Part shown: piece after piece, positions 26,561 to 35,049 of the stretch
How positions within the stretch are numbered: the stretch's first letter is position 1
How the letters are laid out: every line of letters starts with the position of its first letter
Translations under genes and position numbers: made by a program
Notes under the pieces: generated by a model
Told to the model about the DNA's origin: nothing
Database searches by the model: none
The model's input: only the letters and a program-made list of their open reading frames with translations
Assembly: GCA_028284235.1 (NCBI GenBank)
Contig: JANQSC010000054.1
Coordinates: 186,001 to 250,000 of the forward strand
Direction of reading: 5' to 3'
From: Opitutaceae bacterium
GTDB lineage: Bacteria > Verrucomicrobiota > Verrucomicrobiia > Opitutales > Opitutaceae
DNA length: 64,000 nt

Positions 26561-27991
26561 ATGAACGAATTCATCAATAGCCGGTTTCTCCTTCGGTCGC
26601 CAAAGGCGATCGAACTCTACGATCGCTTTGCGAGCGCACTGCCCATCGTGGATTGCCATTGCCACCTCGAGCCCGAACAAGTGGCGAGCAACTGGGTCGC
26701 GGAAAACATAGTCGAGCTTTGGATCGCCAATGACCCCTACAAGTGGCGGGCTATGCGCATTAACGGAATCGAGGAGCGGTTCATCACGGGCGACGCGCCC
26801 GCGCGGGAAAAATTCCGCGCCTTCGCGGAGACGATGCCGCGACTCGTAGGCAGTCCGGTCTTCCATTGGTCGGCCTTGGAGCTCAAGCGCTACTTCGGTA
26901 TCGACACGCTGCTAAATGGCGATACAGCCGACTCGATTTGGAGCGAGTGCAACGCTCGGATCCAGTCAGGCGAGTGTGGAGCCGCGGACTTGCTGAGGCG
27001 GACGAATGTGGAAACGGTTTGCACCTCGGACAATTGGATGACCGATTTGCAGCCACATTGTTCGACCCAGGACAATTCTGGTTCTTTCGTCATGCTGCCC
27101 TCGCTTCGAGCGGACGCGGCCCTTCGGGTGGAGGATTCGGGTTACGCCTCCTGGATCCAGCGGCTCGGCAGCCAGGCCAATCGCAGTATCGATAGTTTGG
27201 AGGCGCTGGAAGCGGGGCTTGCTAGTATTCTTGATGCATTCGATGGAGCAAATTGTTCCCTGTCGGACCACAGTTTCGAATCGGTGCGTTGGGTATCGAC
27301 AAGCGAAGCGAACGCTGGGCGAGCGTTCGAAAAAGCGCTGAATGGAGAGCCTTTGGGGTCTGACGAAGCGGACGGGCTGCGCTGCCGCATCCTCGCGTTC
27401 CTGGCGGGGGAGTATGCGAGGCGTGATTGGACTATGCAACTGCACTTGGGCGCTCTTCGGGAAACGAGTCGCGCTCTAATGGGGCGCGTTTCGATTCCGG
27501 GAGGAGTGGCTGCGGTTGGCGATTCGATTTCCAGCGCCGCGCTGTCGACGCTATTCGACAATCTCGAACGCTCGGGTGGATTGCCGAGAACGATCGTCTA
27601 CCCTTTGAACATAGGCGACTTCGAGAAAGTCGCCTCCCTGAGCGGCGCCTTTGTGGAAGAGGGTGTTTGGGGAAAGGTGCAGTTGGGGCCGCCATGGTGG
27701 TTCAACGATCACTACGACGGTATTGCGCATCAATTGAAAGTGTTTTCCAACTACAGCGCTCTGGGGCGTTTTGTTGGCATGGTGACCGATACGCGTAGTC
27801 CCTTGTCCATGGCTCGATTCGAGTACTTCAGAAGGGTTTTCTGCGATTTGCTTGGGGACTGGATAGATCGGGGCGTCGTTCCGAATGACGACGCGCTCCT
27901 AGAGCAGCTCGTTGAGGATGTGTGTTATCGCAACGCTGCGAGTATCGTAAACAACAAAGCTAAACGCTCTGGCAAGAGCAAGGTGGCCTAG
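26561..27991 (+). CDS. uxaC: Glucuronate isomerase
   Basis: Isomerises D-glucuronate to D-fructuronate (and galacturonate to tagaturonate in the family). The 476-residue product has the amidohydrolase-type metal motif HxH in PIVDCHCHLEP near residue 30. It also has WRAMRINGIEERFITG, HWSALELKRYFGI, RDWTMQLHLGALRE, QLGPPWWFNDH and SPLSMARFEYFRRVFCDLLG, all characteristic of UxaC. ATG 26561 gives the canonical MNEFINSRFLLRS start; the frame extends upstream to 26465 through the terminator hairpin and is not used. It is the first catabolic step after uptake and leads into the SDR gene 27 bp downstream. Confidence 0.95.
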   Translation: MNEFINSRFLLRSPKAIELYDRFASALPIVDCHCHLEPEQVASNWVAENIVELWIANDPYKWRAMRINGIEERFITGDAPAREKFRAFAETMPRLVGSPVFHWSALELKRYFGIDTLLNGDTADSIWSECNARIQSGECGAADLLRRTNVETVCTSDNWMTDLQPHCSTQDNSGSFVMLPSLRADAALRVEDSGYASWIQRLGSQANRSIDSLEALEAGLASILDAFDGANCSLSDHSFESVRWVSTSEANAGRAFEKALNGEPLGSDEADGLRCRILAFLAGEYARRDWTMQLHLGALRETSRALMGRVSIPGGVAAVGDSISSAALSTLFDNLERSGGLPRTIVYPLNIGDFEKVASLSGAFVEEGVWGKVQLGPPWWFNDHYDGIAHQLKVFSNYSALGRFVGMVTDTRSPLSMARFEYFRRVFCDLLGDWIDRGVVPNDDALLEQLVEDVCYRNAASIVNNKAKRSGKSKVA

Positions 27992-28018
27992 CGAGGCTTC
28001 AAAAGTTCGCATCGTAAA

Positions 28019-28861
28019 TTGAATACAAGAAAGCACGAAGGTAAGGTTGCGATCGTAACCGGCGCTGGTGGGACGCTCTGCCGGGAGATCGCCAAGAGTT
28101 TGGCCGGGCAAGGAGCTTGTGTGGTCCTGGTGGGACGTACCGTTTCCAAGCTGGATTCGGTTAAGGCGGCTATCGAGGACGAAGGGGGCGAGGCATTCGC
28201 GATCGGCGCGGATGTGACCCAACTGGATGACTTGAACCGAGCCAGGGCGAAGGTAGAGGAAGTGGTGGGAACCTGCGACATCCTCATCAATGGGGCGGGA
28301 GGCAATCAGGCGGCGGCCGTCACTAAAACGGTTGAATTCGATCCCGCCGAGTTGGACGATCCAACGGTAGGCGGCTTTTTCAACTTGGACGTGGACGCTT
28401 TTCGCAGCGTGGTGGACACGAACATTGCAGGTACCATGCTGCCGAGTCGCGTTTTCGGCGCGGGCATGGCGAGGAAGGGAAGCGGCAACATCGTTAACTT
28501 TCCCTCGATGACAAGCTACCGTCCGCTCTCCAAAGTCGGAGCCTACGCCTGCGCCAAGGCGGCGGTTGTCAATTTCACGCAATGGCTAGCGGCTTACCTG
28601 GCGCCGGCTGGGGTGCGGGTTAATGCCGTGGCGCCTGGTTTCTTCGTGAACGACCGGAGTCGCAAACTGCTGCTCGACGAGCAGGGCAATCCAAGTCCGC
28701 GCGGCGCCCAGGTCTTGCATCACACACCCATGAATCGATTCGGCGAGGCCAAGGAGCTGCTCGGCTGTGTAAACTGGCTGATCGACGACGAAGCGGCTAG
28801 TTTCGTAACAGGTGTGACGATCCCGGTAGACGGCGGATTTCTCTCGAGCCCAGGAGTGTGA
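28019..28861 (+). CDS. SDR-family oxidoreductase, probable fructuronate reductase
   Basis: Short-chain dehydrogenase of 280 residues. The cofactor motif is KVAIVTGAGGTLCREIAKSL near residues 9-28. NGAGGN follows, the catalytic Ser lies in NFPSMTSYRPL, the YxxxK pair is YACAKAAVVNF, and the C-terminal segment is TGVTIPVDGGF. It lies 27 bp after uxaC and uxuA is close by. The missing step between them is reduction of fructuronate to mannonate, so a UxuB-equivalent SDR (as in the Bacillus YjmF type) is the best assignment. The start is TTG at 28019, which places the glycine motif at the normal distance from the N-terminus. No classical long-chain UxuB is in the window. Confidence 0.82.
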   Translation: MNTRKHEGKVAIVTGAGGTLCREIAKSLAGQGACVVLVGRTVSKLDSVKAAIEDEGGEAFAIGADVTQLDDLNRARAKVEEVVGTCDILINGAGGNQAAAVTKTVEFDPAELDDPTVGGFFNLDVDAFRSVVDTNIAGTMLPSRVFGAGMARKGSGNIVNFPSMTSYRPLSKVGAYACAKAAVVNFTQWLAAYLAPAGVRVNAVAPGFFVNDRSRKLLLDEQGNPSPRGAQVLHHTPMNRFGEAKELLGCVNWLIDDEAASFVTGVTIPVDGGFLSSPGV

Positions 28862-28896
28862 TGAGCGTTTCGCTCCTACCTTAACTCTACAACCCG

Positions 28897-30570
28897 ATGA
28901 ACCTCGTCTCCCTAGACTACGCTTTGATCGTCGCCTACCTCGTTCTGATGGCGTGTATCGGCGTATTCTTCGGTTGGTTTATCAAGGACTTGGGTTCGTA
29001 TTTGAAAGGCGGAAATACGATTCCATGGGCGATTGCCGGCATCAGTAATTTCATGTCGATGTTCAGCACCTTCATTTTCGTAGCGTATGCGGGAATCGCT
29101 TACGAGCACGGGCTGATATCGATCGTCGTATTCTGGAGCACGGTCCCCGCCTGCTTGATTGCCGGGAAGTGCTTCGCGTCGCGTTGGCGTCGAGCCCAGA
29201 TTACGACGCCTATCGAGTATTTGGAAAAGCGCTACAGCGCGGGCGTTCGGCAGATGTATTCCTGGTTGGGGTTGCTGAAGCGTTTTCTGGACAATGCGGT
29301 CCGACTGTACGCATCGGGTCTGTTTCTGGCGACGGTTACGCCGATTAGCATCGCGGAGGCGATTGTCGTGTCGGGCGCTCTCATTACGGTTTTCACGATG
29401 ATCGGCGGGCTGTGGGCGGTGACTGTAATGGACACCATTCAGTTCATCGTGCTGATGTGCGCGACTCTCATTCTGCTACCCCTTTCGCTCAATGCGGTGG
29501 ACGGGATTTCGGGGATCGCTGCCGGAGAACCGGAATTGCTGCACTGGTTTAACGGGCCGAAGGGGGCGCCTCTTTGGCTCTTGGTCTACTTCGCCATGAT
29601 CGCTCTGAAATACAACGAAAATTGGGCCTTCGTGCAGCGCATGTATTCGGTGCGGGACGAGAAAGCTGCCAAGAAAGTGGCATATTGTTGCGCGGGGCTA
29701 TTTCTGGTTGCCCCAGTGGTGTTCCTAGTTCCGGCGATAGCGGCCAAGGTTTATCTGCCGGGTTTGGAAGATCCGGAGCAGGCCTTCGTTGCCATGTGCA
29801 GCGCTTTGTTGCCGGCGGGTATGATGGGTTTGATGGTGGCCAGTATGTTCTCGGCGACAATGTCGGCCTTGAATTCCGAATTCAACGTAATGGCCGGCGT
29901 GCTTACGAATGACGTCTACAAGCGCTTCGTTCGCAAAGATAGCAGCGAGCGAGCTCAATTTGTATTCGCCCGTGTCGCGACGATCGTGGTGGGCGCGCTA
30001 ATCACGACGGGCGCGGTTTTCGTGGGCCACTTTGGCGGCGCCTTTGAAGCTAACAAGTTGTTTACTGGCATTCTCGCCATTCCCTTGGCTGTGCCCATGT
30101 TGGCGGGACTGTTGCTTTGGCGACAGAATGCGGCGTCTGCATTTGCGGTCGTGATCGGTGGGGCCTCGCTTTCGCTGGTCTTGAATATAGGAGCATGGTT
30201 TGCTTGGGAGGTGTCGACTCTATTCACGATCGCGGCCTGTTTCGGGATCTATCTCGCGATGGGGCGCGGGGGGAACGAAGGCAACGAAGTAGTGAAGGCC
30301 TTTTTTAAGAGAATCGAAACGCCATTGAAGGCAGATGCGATCCCGGTAATTGACGCCGGATTCAAGAGAGCGTTATTCAAGCTCTTCGCATTTTCCCTCT
30401 TCGTCTCGGGTGGATTCTTCGTTCTTGTCAGTGTCTTTACGATACGCGAACCGAGCGGACAGCTAGCTCTTGCAAGTGGCCTCCTGTGTGCCGGAATCGG
30501 ATTCGTGTTCGCAAAGTTCTCTCGCAAAAATGAAATTGCTGCCGAACAATTGACCGGAAGCGAACAATAG
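28897..30570 (+). CDS. Sodium:solute symporter (SSS family)
   Basis: Inner-membrane cotransporter of 557 residues with about 13-14 hydrophobic helices. The family pattern is seen in LKGGNTIPWAIAGISNFMSMFSTF (helix 1-2 region), WAFVQRMYSVRDEKAAKK and GLMVASMFSATMSALNSEFN (sodium-site helix 8). It follows the SDR gene by 35 bp and precedes the secreted propeller gene by 51 bp. The probable substrate is glucuronate or a small uronide that has crossed the outer membrane through the receptor at 23012 (inference from position). Confidence 0.9.
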   Translation: MNLVSLDYALIVAYLVLMACIGVFFGWFIKDLGSYLKGGNTIPWAIAGISNFMSMFSTFIFVAYAGIAYEHGLISIVVFWSTVPACLIAGKCFASRWRRAQITTPIEYLEKRYSAGVRQMYSWLGLLKRFLDNAVRLYASGLFLATVTPISIAEAIVVSGALITVFTMIGGLWAVTVMDTIQFIVLMCATLILLPLSLNAVDGISGIAAGEPELLHWFNGPKGAPLWLLVYFAMIALKYNENWAFVQRMYSVRDEKAAKKVAYCCAGLFLVAPVVFLVPAIAAKVYLPGLEDPEQAFVAMCSALLPAGMMGLMVASMFSATMSALNSEFNVMAGVLTNDVYKRFVRKDSSERAQFVFARVATIVVGALITTGAVFVGHFGGAFEANKLFTGILAIPLAVPMLAGLLLWRQNAASAFAVVIGGASLSLVLNIGAWFAWEVSTLFTIAACFGIYLAMGRGGNEGNEVVKAFFKRIETPLKADAIPVIDAGFKRALFKLFAFSLFVSGGFFVLVSVFTIREPSGQLALASGLLCAGIGFVFAKFSRKNEIAAEQLTGSEQ

Positions 30571-30621
30571 GTTTTCAGATTGACGCTTTGTTTGGAGCGA
30601 GCGATTTCAGGATAGAGCATT

Positions 30622-31950
30622 ATGGTAGGCCGCAAAGAATTCATCAAAAGCACTGTGACGGCGGGAGTAGCGACCTGGCTGGCGCCGAGATTCAATATAC
30701 TCAAAGCGACTGTTGAGCAGCCGCATGAAGTGGTTCAACTAACTACTGGTCTGAAGCAGCACTGGATGGGCTACTACGACAAGTGGCAGGTCGACACTTC
30801 GGGTCGATGGGCGGTTGGAAACCAAGTCGATTTGTTCTTCAGGTCCCCGACCCATCGGGACAGGCTTGCGATTGGGCTTGTTGATTTGCGCAACGGAAAT
30901 CGGTGGAAGGAAATAGGATCCTCCACATCTTGGGGTTGGCAGCAAGGGTGTATGCTCCAGTGGATACCGGGCGTAAGTGACGAAGTGATTTGGAACGATC
31001 ACGACGAAAGCGGAAACTTCGTTAGCCGGGTCTACAGTGTGCGCTCCGGCAAGACACGGACTCTTCCGAAGGCTGTCTACACGCTCTCGCCCGACGGCGC
31101 GTTCGCATTGTGCGTGGATATGGACAGACTACAATTCTATCGTCCCGGCTATGGATATCCAACGGTAGGCAAAAGGGATTTTCGCGAGATGGCTCCTGGC
31201 GACCAAGGCATCTATCGGATGGATCTGCGGACCGGAGCGACCCGGTTGATACTGTCTTACGCCCAGATAGCGGCGTTGCCCGGATTTCCAGCAAACGTGC
31301 AGGAGCACTACCACTGGTTTAACCACTTGCTCGTTAACCCATCGGGCGATCGTTTCATCTTTCTGAATCGGTCGCGCCCTCGAGCTTCGTACGAAGAGAT
31401 GGCGGAATTTCTAAACACGCACCCCGAGTGGCGAAAGCCCGGGTTCAGCAGTCACTACGTTACGCGTGCCATAACTGCTAATGTAGACGGGTCCGACGTC
31501 TACGCCCTTAACGATAGCGGAACCTTTTCCCACTTCATTTGGAAGGGAAACGATGTGGTTACGGCTTGGGCAGCTACAGAGGATAGAGGCAAAGCCGCCT
31601 TCTACGAGTTTTCTGACAAGAGTAAACGCTACGCAATGCTCGACAACGAGTCGATGCCAGCGAATGGGCACAACACCTACGTGCCGAACACCAACTACGA
31701 GTGGATCCTCAACGACACGTATCCGAGTCGCCAAGACCGAAAGCAAACGCTCTACCTCTATCATACGCCGACGAAGAAGAAAGTGGTTCTCGGTCGTTTT
31801 CACTCGCCGGAGAAATTCACAGGGGAGTGGCGCTGCGATTTGCATCCCCGTTGCGATCAGCAAGGCAAACGGGTCTTTTTCGATTCGACGCACAACGGCG
31901 ATCGCCGCCAAATTTATGCGATAAATATTGAAGCCATTGTGGGCGCGTAG
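30622..31950 (+). CDS. Secreted beta-propeller protein, possible uronide lyase
   Basis: Protein of 442 residues with a Tat-like leader (GRKEFIKSTVTAGVATWLAP, with RK in place of RR). Propeller-like repeats include YTLSPDGAFALCVDM, IYRMDLRTGATRLIL, HLLVNPSGDRFIFLNRS, SGTFSHFIWKG, TLYLYHTPTKKKVVLG and the final blade WRCDLHPRCDQQGKRVFFDS. His-rich loops (EHYHWFNH, NGHNTYVPN) could form a metal or catalytic site, as in propeller lyases of families PL22/PL24/PL25. I cannot assign the family. It ends the uxaC operon, so acting on uronate oligomers is plausible. The downstream gene is convergent. Confidence 0.65.
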   Translation: MVGRKEFIKSTVTAGVATWLAPRFNILKATVEQPHEVVQLTTGLKQHWMGYYDKWQVDTSGRWAVGNQVDLFFRSPTHRDRLAIGLVDLRNGNRWKEIGSSTSWGWQQGCMLQWIPGVSDEVIWNDHDESGNFVSRVYSVRSGKTRTLPKAVYTLSPDGAFALCVDMDRLQFYRPGYGYPTVGKRDFREMAPGDQGIYRMDLRTGATRLILSYAQIAALPGFPANVQEHYHWFNHLLVNPSGDRFIFLNRSRPRASYEEMAEFLNTHPEWRKPGFSSHYVTRAITANVDGSDVYALNDSGTFSHFIWKGNDVVTAWAATEDRGKAAFYEFSDKSKRYAMLDNESMPANGHNTYVPNTNYEWILNDTYPSRQDRKQTLYLYHTPTKKKVVLGRFHSPEKFTGEWRCDLHPRCDQQGKRVFFDSTHNGDRRQIYAINIEAIVGA

Positions 31951-32032
31951 CGCGGCTGTTCTCTCATCAAACACCCCGATTCGGAAGGCAGTAGGCGAAT
32001 GGAGCGATTGATCCGGAACGCCTGTCAACACC

Positions 32033-33844
32033 TCACTTCTGGATGGCGGCCCAGGCTCCTCTTATAAAATCCCCTCGGGTTTCTGCTTGGAGAGCGTTTT
32101 GGCCCTGGTTTTGGAGTAGGCTGTTCCATTTTATGGTGAGCTCCGGGGTCATGGCAGTATCCAAGTCGACAGCGTGCCCGGGGAACGCCTCGCAATGCTG
32201 GCCGAGAATTGTTGCCCCTCGTATTCGTGAAGTCGGTTTCGAGTATAGCCCCATCAAGCCGCCGAGACTCGCCCACCACTGGACTGCTTGAAAATCCGGA
32301 TGCTCGGGTAGGACGTCACTGACGTAGGTGGTCGCCGCGCCTGAGGTGTGCAACGCGCGTTGAAGGCGGGCGACATCGATTTCCTGTACAGGTATTCCCT
32401 CTGCAACAGCGATCGCGGCGGCAGCTCCGGCCGCATCTCCCAGACTGGACCAGGTGGGTTCGTATCGCAACGCGCACATGCCAATATGCGAAGAGGATGC
32501 CGCCACCGGGACAAGGAGGTTTTCAATTCCCTTCGGGACAATCGTACCGAACGGAATTTCAAAAGCGGGTATCGGGCTGTAGAACTCACCAGTGTGCTCC
32601 CCGATAAAGAGACCGCCTTCCCTTCCGGACCCATGGCTGTTTATGCTGTAGTCCCCGATGCCTATGGAGTCTGGCTTATGAACGACGCGCGCGTCGCCAC
32701 CATCATGCAGGGTGTCGTTTTCGTTGAATACGCGCATTCCGATCATCCGGCGACCCTCGCGGACGTAAAGTTGTTCAGGCAAGTGCAGGTTGTCCGTGAA
32801 TTCATCTCTGCAAAGGCCCCATTCGATTGCTTGTTCCCTAAACGTATCCGGAACAGCAGGATCGTTCTGCAGGAAGTAGAGCATACCGATATTGTGGTAA
32901 ACATGCTTTTGGAAGAGCTCTTTGCGTTCAGCGATACCGGCGTCTGGCCAGTATTTGCTGTATTGGGGCAGCGACAGGCGAAACAGGCCTCGGCTGACAT
33001 CGTTGACATCCCGTTTCCCGTTGGGGAGCGCGGGGATCATCGTCTTGTAGATGGAGTCTTTCGCGAGGCCAAATATGGACTGGATTTTGCCCTCTTTGAG
33101 AGCGGCTAGAACGGGCGCGAAGTCTTGGCTATCGTAATTGTCTGGTTGGGGGACGGGGGCCCGGTTTTCAGGGACGTTCGTCATCGTCAGCCTGAAATTG
33201 TAGCCCATAACCTGATCGTCGGCAGTTTCAGCAGCCAGGCGCTCGCCGTATTCGCTTTTCGCTTCTCTACCGACCCGATAGGGCGCTCCGGCAGCAGCCA
33301 TAAGGTCTCCTTCGTAAGTCGCGTCTATATACGCGTCCGCCCTCAACTCAAAGGTAGCGCCTACGTTGTTTTGGACCTTGATGGACTTGATTCGCGTCCC
33401 TTCTTCGTTCAGCCGAGCTTCGAGCAACTCGAAGCGCGTGACAACCTCGATTCCCCCGTATTCTGCGATCATCTGATGGAGTAGCAATTGGGCTACATGC
33501 GGCTCGACGTGGGTGCCCCGGAAGGTGTCTTCGACTTGTTGGGAATCCTCTCCATATTTGCGGGTGTAGTAGTCGAGCGAGCGCTGCGTAAATTTGTAGT
33601 AGAAGCCGGTAATCGATTCGAACGAGCGAAAATCCGGGTGGTTCAGCCCGTTGGTGAGCATACCGCCAACGCGTGAGTAGGGCTCTACGATGAGCACGGA
33701 GAGGTCTTGCTCAGCTGCCTGTATTGCAGCTGCAATACCAGCCGGAGTGCCCCCGTAGACTATTAGGTCTGTATCCTTGGCTCCGAGCGAGAGCGGCAAC
33801 ACGGCAAGGCTGGCTAGGAGAAATATCTTGGGGTGTTTCATCAT
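32033..33844 (-). CDS. Exported FAD-dependent oxidoreductase (FAD_oxidored/PF12831-like)
   Basis: Flavoprotein of about 603 residues. ATG 33844 (or 33841) is chosen because the signal peptide MKHPKIFLLASLAVLPLSLG starts there; the upstream frame to 33892 adds uncharged filler. The FAD-binding region is DLIVYGGTPAGIAAAIQAAE with VLIVEPYSRVGGMLTNGLNH, which includes the GGMLTxG signature of this family. Further conserved parts are AYIDATYEGDLMAAAG, REGRRMIGM and LVPVAASSSHIGMCALRYEPTW. These secreted oxidoreductases are abundant in Verrucomicrobia and Planctomycetes, mostly with unknown substrates. It is a monocistronic minus-strand gene, convergent with the propeller gene. A homologous but unexported protein is encoded at 49739. 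Confidence 0.85.
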   Translation of the reverse strand: MMKHPKIFLLASLAVLPLSLGAKDTDLIVYGGTPAGIAAAIQAAEQDLSVLIVEPYSRVGGMLTNGLNHPDFRSFESITGFYYKFTQRSLDYYTRKYGEDSQQVEDTFRGTHVEPHVAQLLLHQMIAEYGGIEVVTRFELLEARLNEEGTRIKSIKVQNNVGATFELRADAYIDATYEGDLMAAAGAPYRVGREAKSEYGERLAAETADDQVMGYNFRLTMTNVPENRAPVPQPDNYDSQDFAPVLAALKEGKIQSIFGLAKDSIYKTMIPALPNGKRDVNDVSRGLFRLSLPQYSKYWPDAGIAERKELFQKHVYHNIGMLYFLQNDPAVPDTFREQAIEWGLCRDEFTDNLHLPEQLYVREGRRMIGMRVFNENDTLHDGGDARVVHKPDSIGIGDYSINSHGSGREGGLFIGEHTGEFYSPIPAFEIPFGTIVPKGIENLLVPVAASSSHIGMCALRYEPTWSSLGDAAGAAAAIAVAEGIPVQEIDVARLQRALHTSGAATTYVSDVLPEHPDFQAVQWWASLGGLMGLYSKPTSRIRGATILGQHCEAFPGHAVDLDTAMTPELTIKWNSLLQNQGQNALQAETRGDFIRGAWAAIQK

Positions 33845-33970
33845 TTGATAGTTTGGGCCGTTCTCGAATGGATCGGGCAAACGAGTGGCCAAAACGTGTC
33901 AGGCCATTTAGGGCCGCGCGTGTTTTCTGCCAAGAGTTAGGTTTGATTGAAAGGAATTTCTCTTTGGCGA

Positions 33971-33997
33971 TCGAAAGCGACTTATTTGACAGACTCT
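33971..33997. repeat. Partial MITE right end
   Basis: TCGAAAGCGACTTATT followed by TGACAGACTCT matches the right end of the complete element at 9318-9492 with two mismatches over 27 bp, in the same orientation. No left end or body is recognisable nearby, so this is a decayed or solo end in the gap between the FAD oxidoreductase and aldolase genes. Confidence 0.6.
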
Positions 33998-34078
33998 GAA
34001 GCGCTAAGCCCCTATGTCTCGCAAAGCTTGGGGCGCATTGCCTTCCGGTGGCCCGCTTGCTAGCTACTGGTCAAACTC

Positions 34079-34858
34079 CTAATCCACGAGTTCAAACTCA
34101 TGAAACTCCTCTAGTAGCGTTTGATAAGCGTTCCTATAGAGGACTATGTCTGCGCTGTAGACGAGAAGTTGCGCCCCGATGTCCTGCATGCGCTTTGCGT
34201 GGTCCAAGTCGAAAACGAGGGTTCCGAATACCTTGCCGCTCGCGAGCGCGCCTTCGGCAACCTGCTTTGCCGCGAGGAGAGTTTCTTCCCCCATGACATC
34301 GCCGGCTCTTCCGGATAGCTGCGAGAAGTCCCCAGGCCCGAAAAACAAGCAGTCGACGCCTTCGACATTGGCAATTTCACATACGTTGGGGAGGGCAGCG
34401 GGCGATTCGATTTGAATGGTGACCCACGTTTCTCGATTCGCAGTAGCGGTGTAGTCACCTGCTGGGTACGACCCGTATCCGTTGTCCGCGCTCCCGCCGT
34501 CGAAACCGCGTTCCCCTAAGGGGTGGAACTTGGACCAACGAACGACTTCTTTGGCTTCCTCGGCTGTTTCGCATCTTGGATACATGATGCCCTGAGCCCC
34601 CGTTTCCAGCAGTCGACCCATCCGCATTGTTTCCCATCGAGCGGGCCGCGCCAATATGTCCACGTTGCCGATTCGGGACGCTCTACAGAGATTGGAAAAT
34701 GTCTCTACGCTCTTGTCCGAGTGCTCCAAATCGTACCATAGGAAATCAAACCCCACTTGGCTTAGAACTTCGGTATGCACGGGATCAATCGACTTGACGA
34801 GAGTGCCTAGCGCAACTGCTCCCTCCTTCCATTTTTGTTTTACCTTGCTTTGTCGCAT
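34079..34858 (-). CDS. HpcH/HpaI-family class II aldolase
   Basis: Metal-dependent aldolase of about 259 residues that cleaves 2-keto-3-deoxy sugar acids to pyruvate plus an aldehyde in this family. Visible motifs are LGTLVKSIDP, FLWYDLEHSDKS, ARPARWE, GAQGIMYPRCETAEEA (substrate-binding Arg), TIQIESPAALPN (metal Glu) and FFGPGDFSQLSG (metal Asp). ATG 34858 (MRQSKVKQKWKEG) matches the usual family start; ATG 34891 adds 11 residues. It might split KDG, or deoxy-rhamnonate from rhamnose-containing glycans, since no KDG kinase is visible here. It lies alone on the minus strand, divergent from the symporter at 35050. Confidence 0.85.
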   Translation of the reverse strand: MRQSKVKQKWKEGAVALGTLVKSIDPVHTEVLSQVGFDFLWYDLEHSDKSVETFSNLCRASRIGNVDILARPARWETMRMGRLLETGAQGIMYPRCETAEEAKEVVRWSKFHPLGERGFDGGSADNGYGSYPAGDYTATANRETWVTIQIESPAALPNVCEIANVEGVDCLFFGPGDFSQLSGRAGDVMGEETLLAAKQVAEGALASGKVFGTLVFDLDHAKRMQDIGAQLLVYSADIVLYRNAYQTLLEEFHEFELVD

Positions 34859-35049
34859 TCTGACTTTCGAGATTGGGCGTTGGATTCGCATTGATCGAAA
34901 ATCGTTCGGGCCTCTGCAGCGATCAATTCGTCTTGATAGGTATACAATTCAAACAAGCGGTTGTGTATTGAGAATAGCAGATGGAACTTGAGGGTTGACG
35001 GATAGCGGGCTACCAATCCGTCTCTACTTTTCTAAACGCGCAGTACCTA

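Noticed and set aside
34929-34985. ATACAA ... TTGTGTAT inverted repeat in the aldolase/symporter divergent promoter
   Set aside because: Short imperfect arms with a long spacer and no second copy elsewhere in the window.
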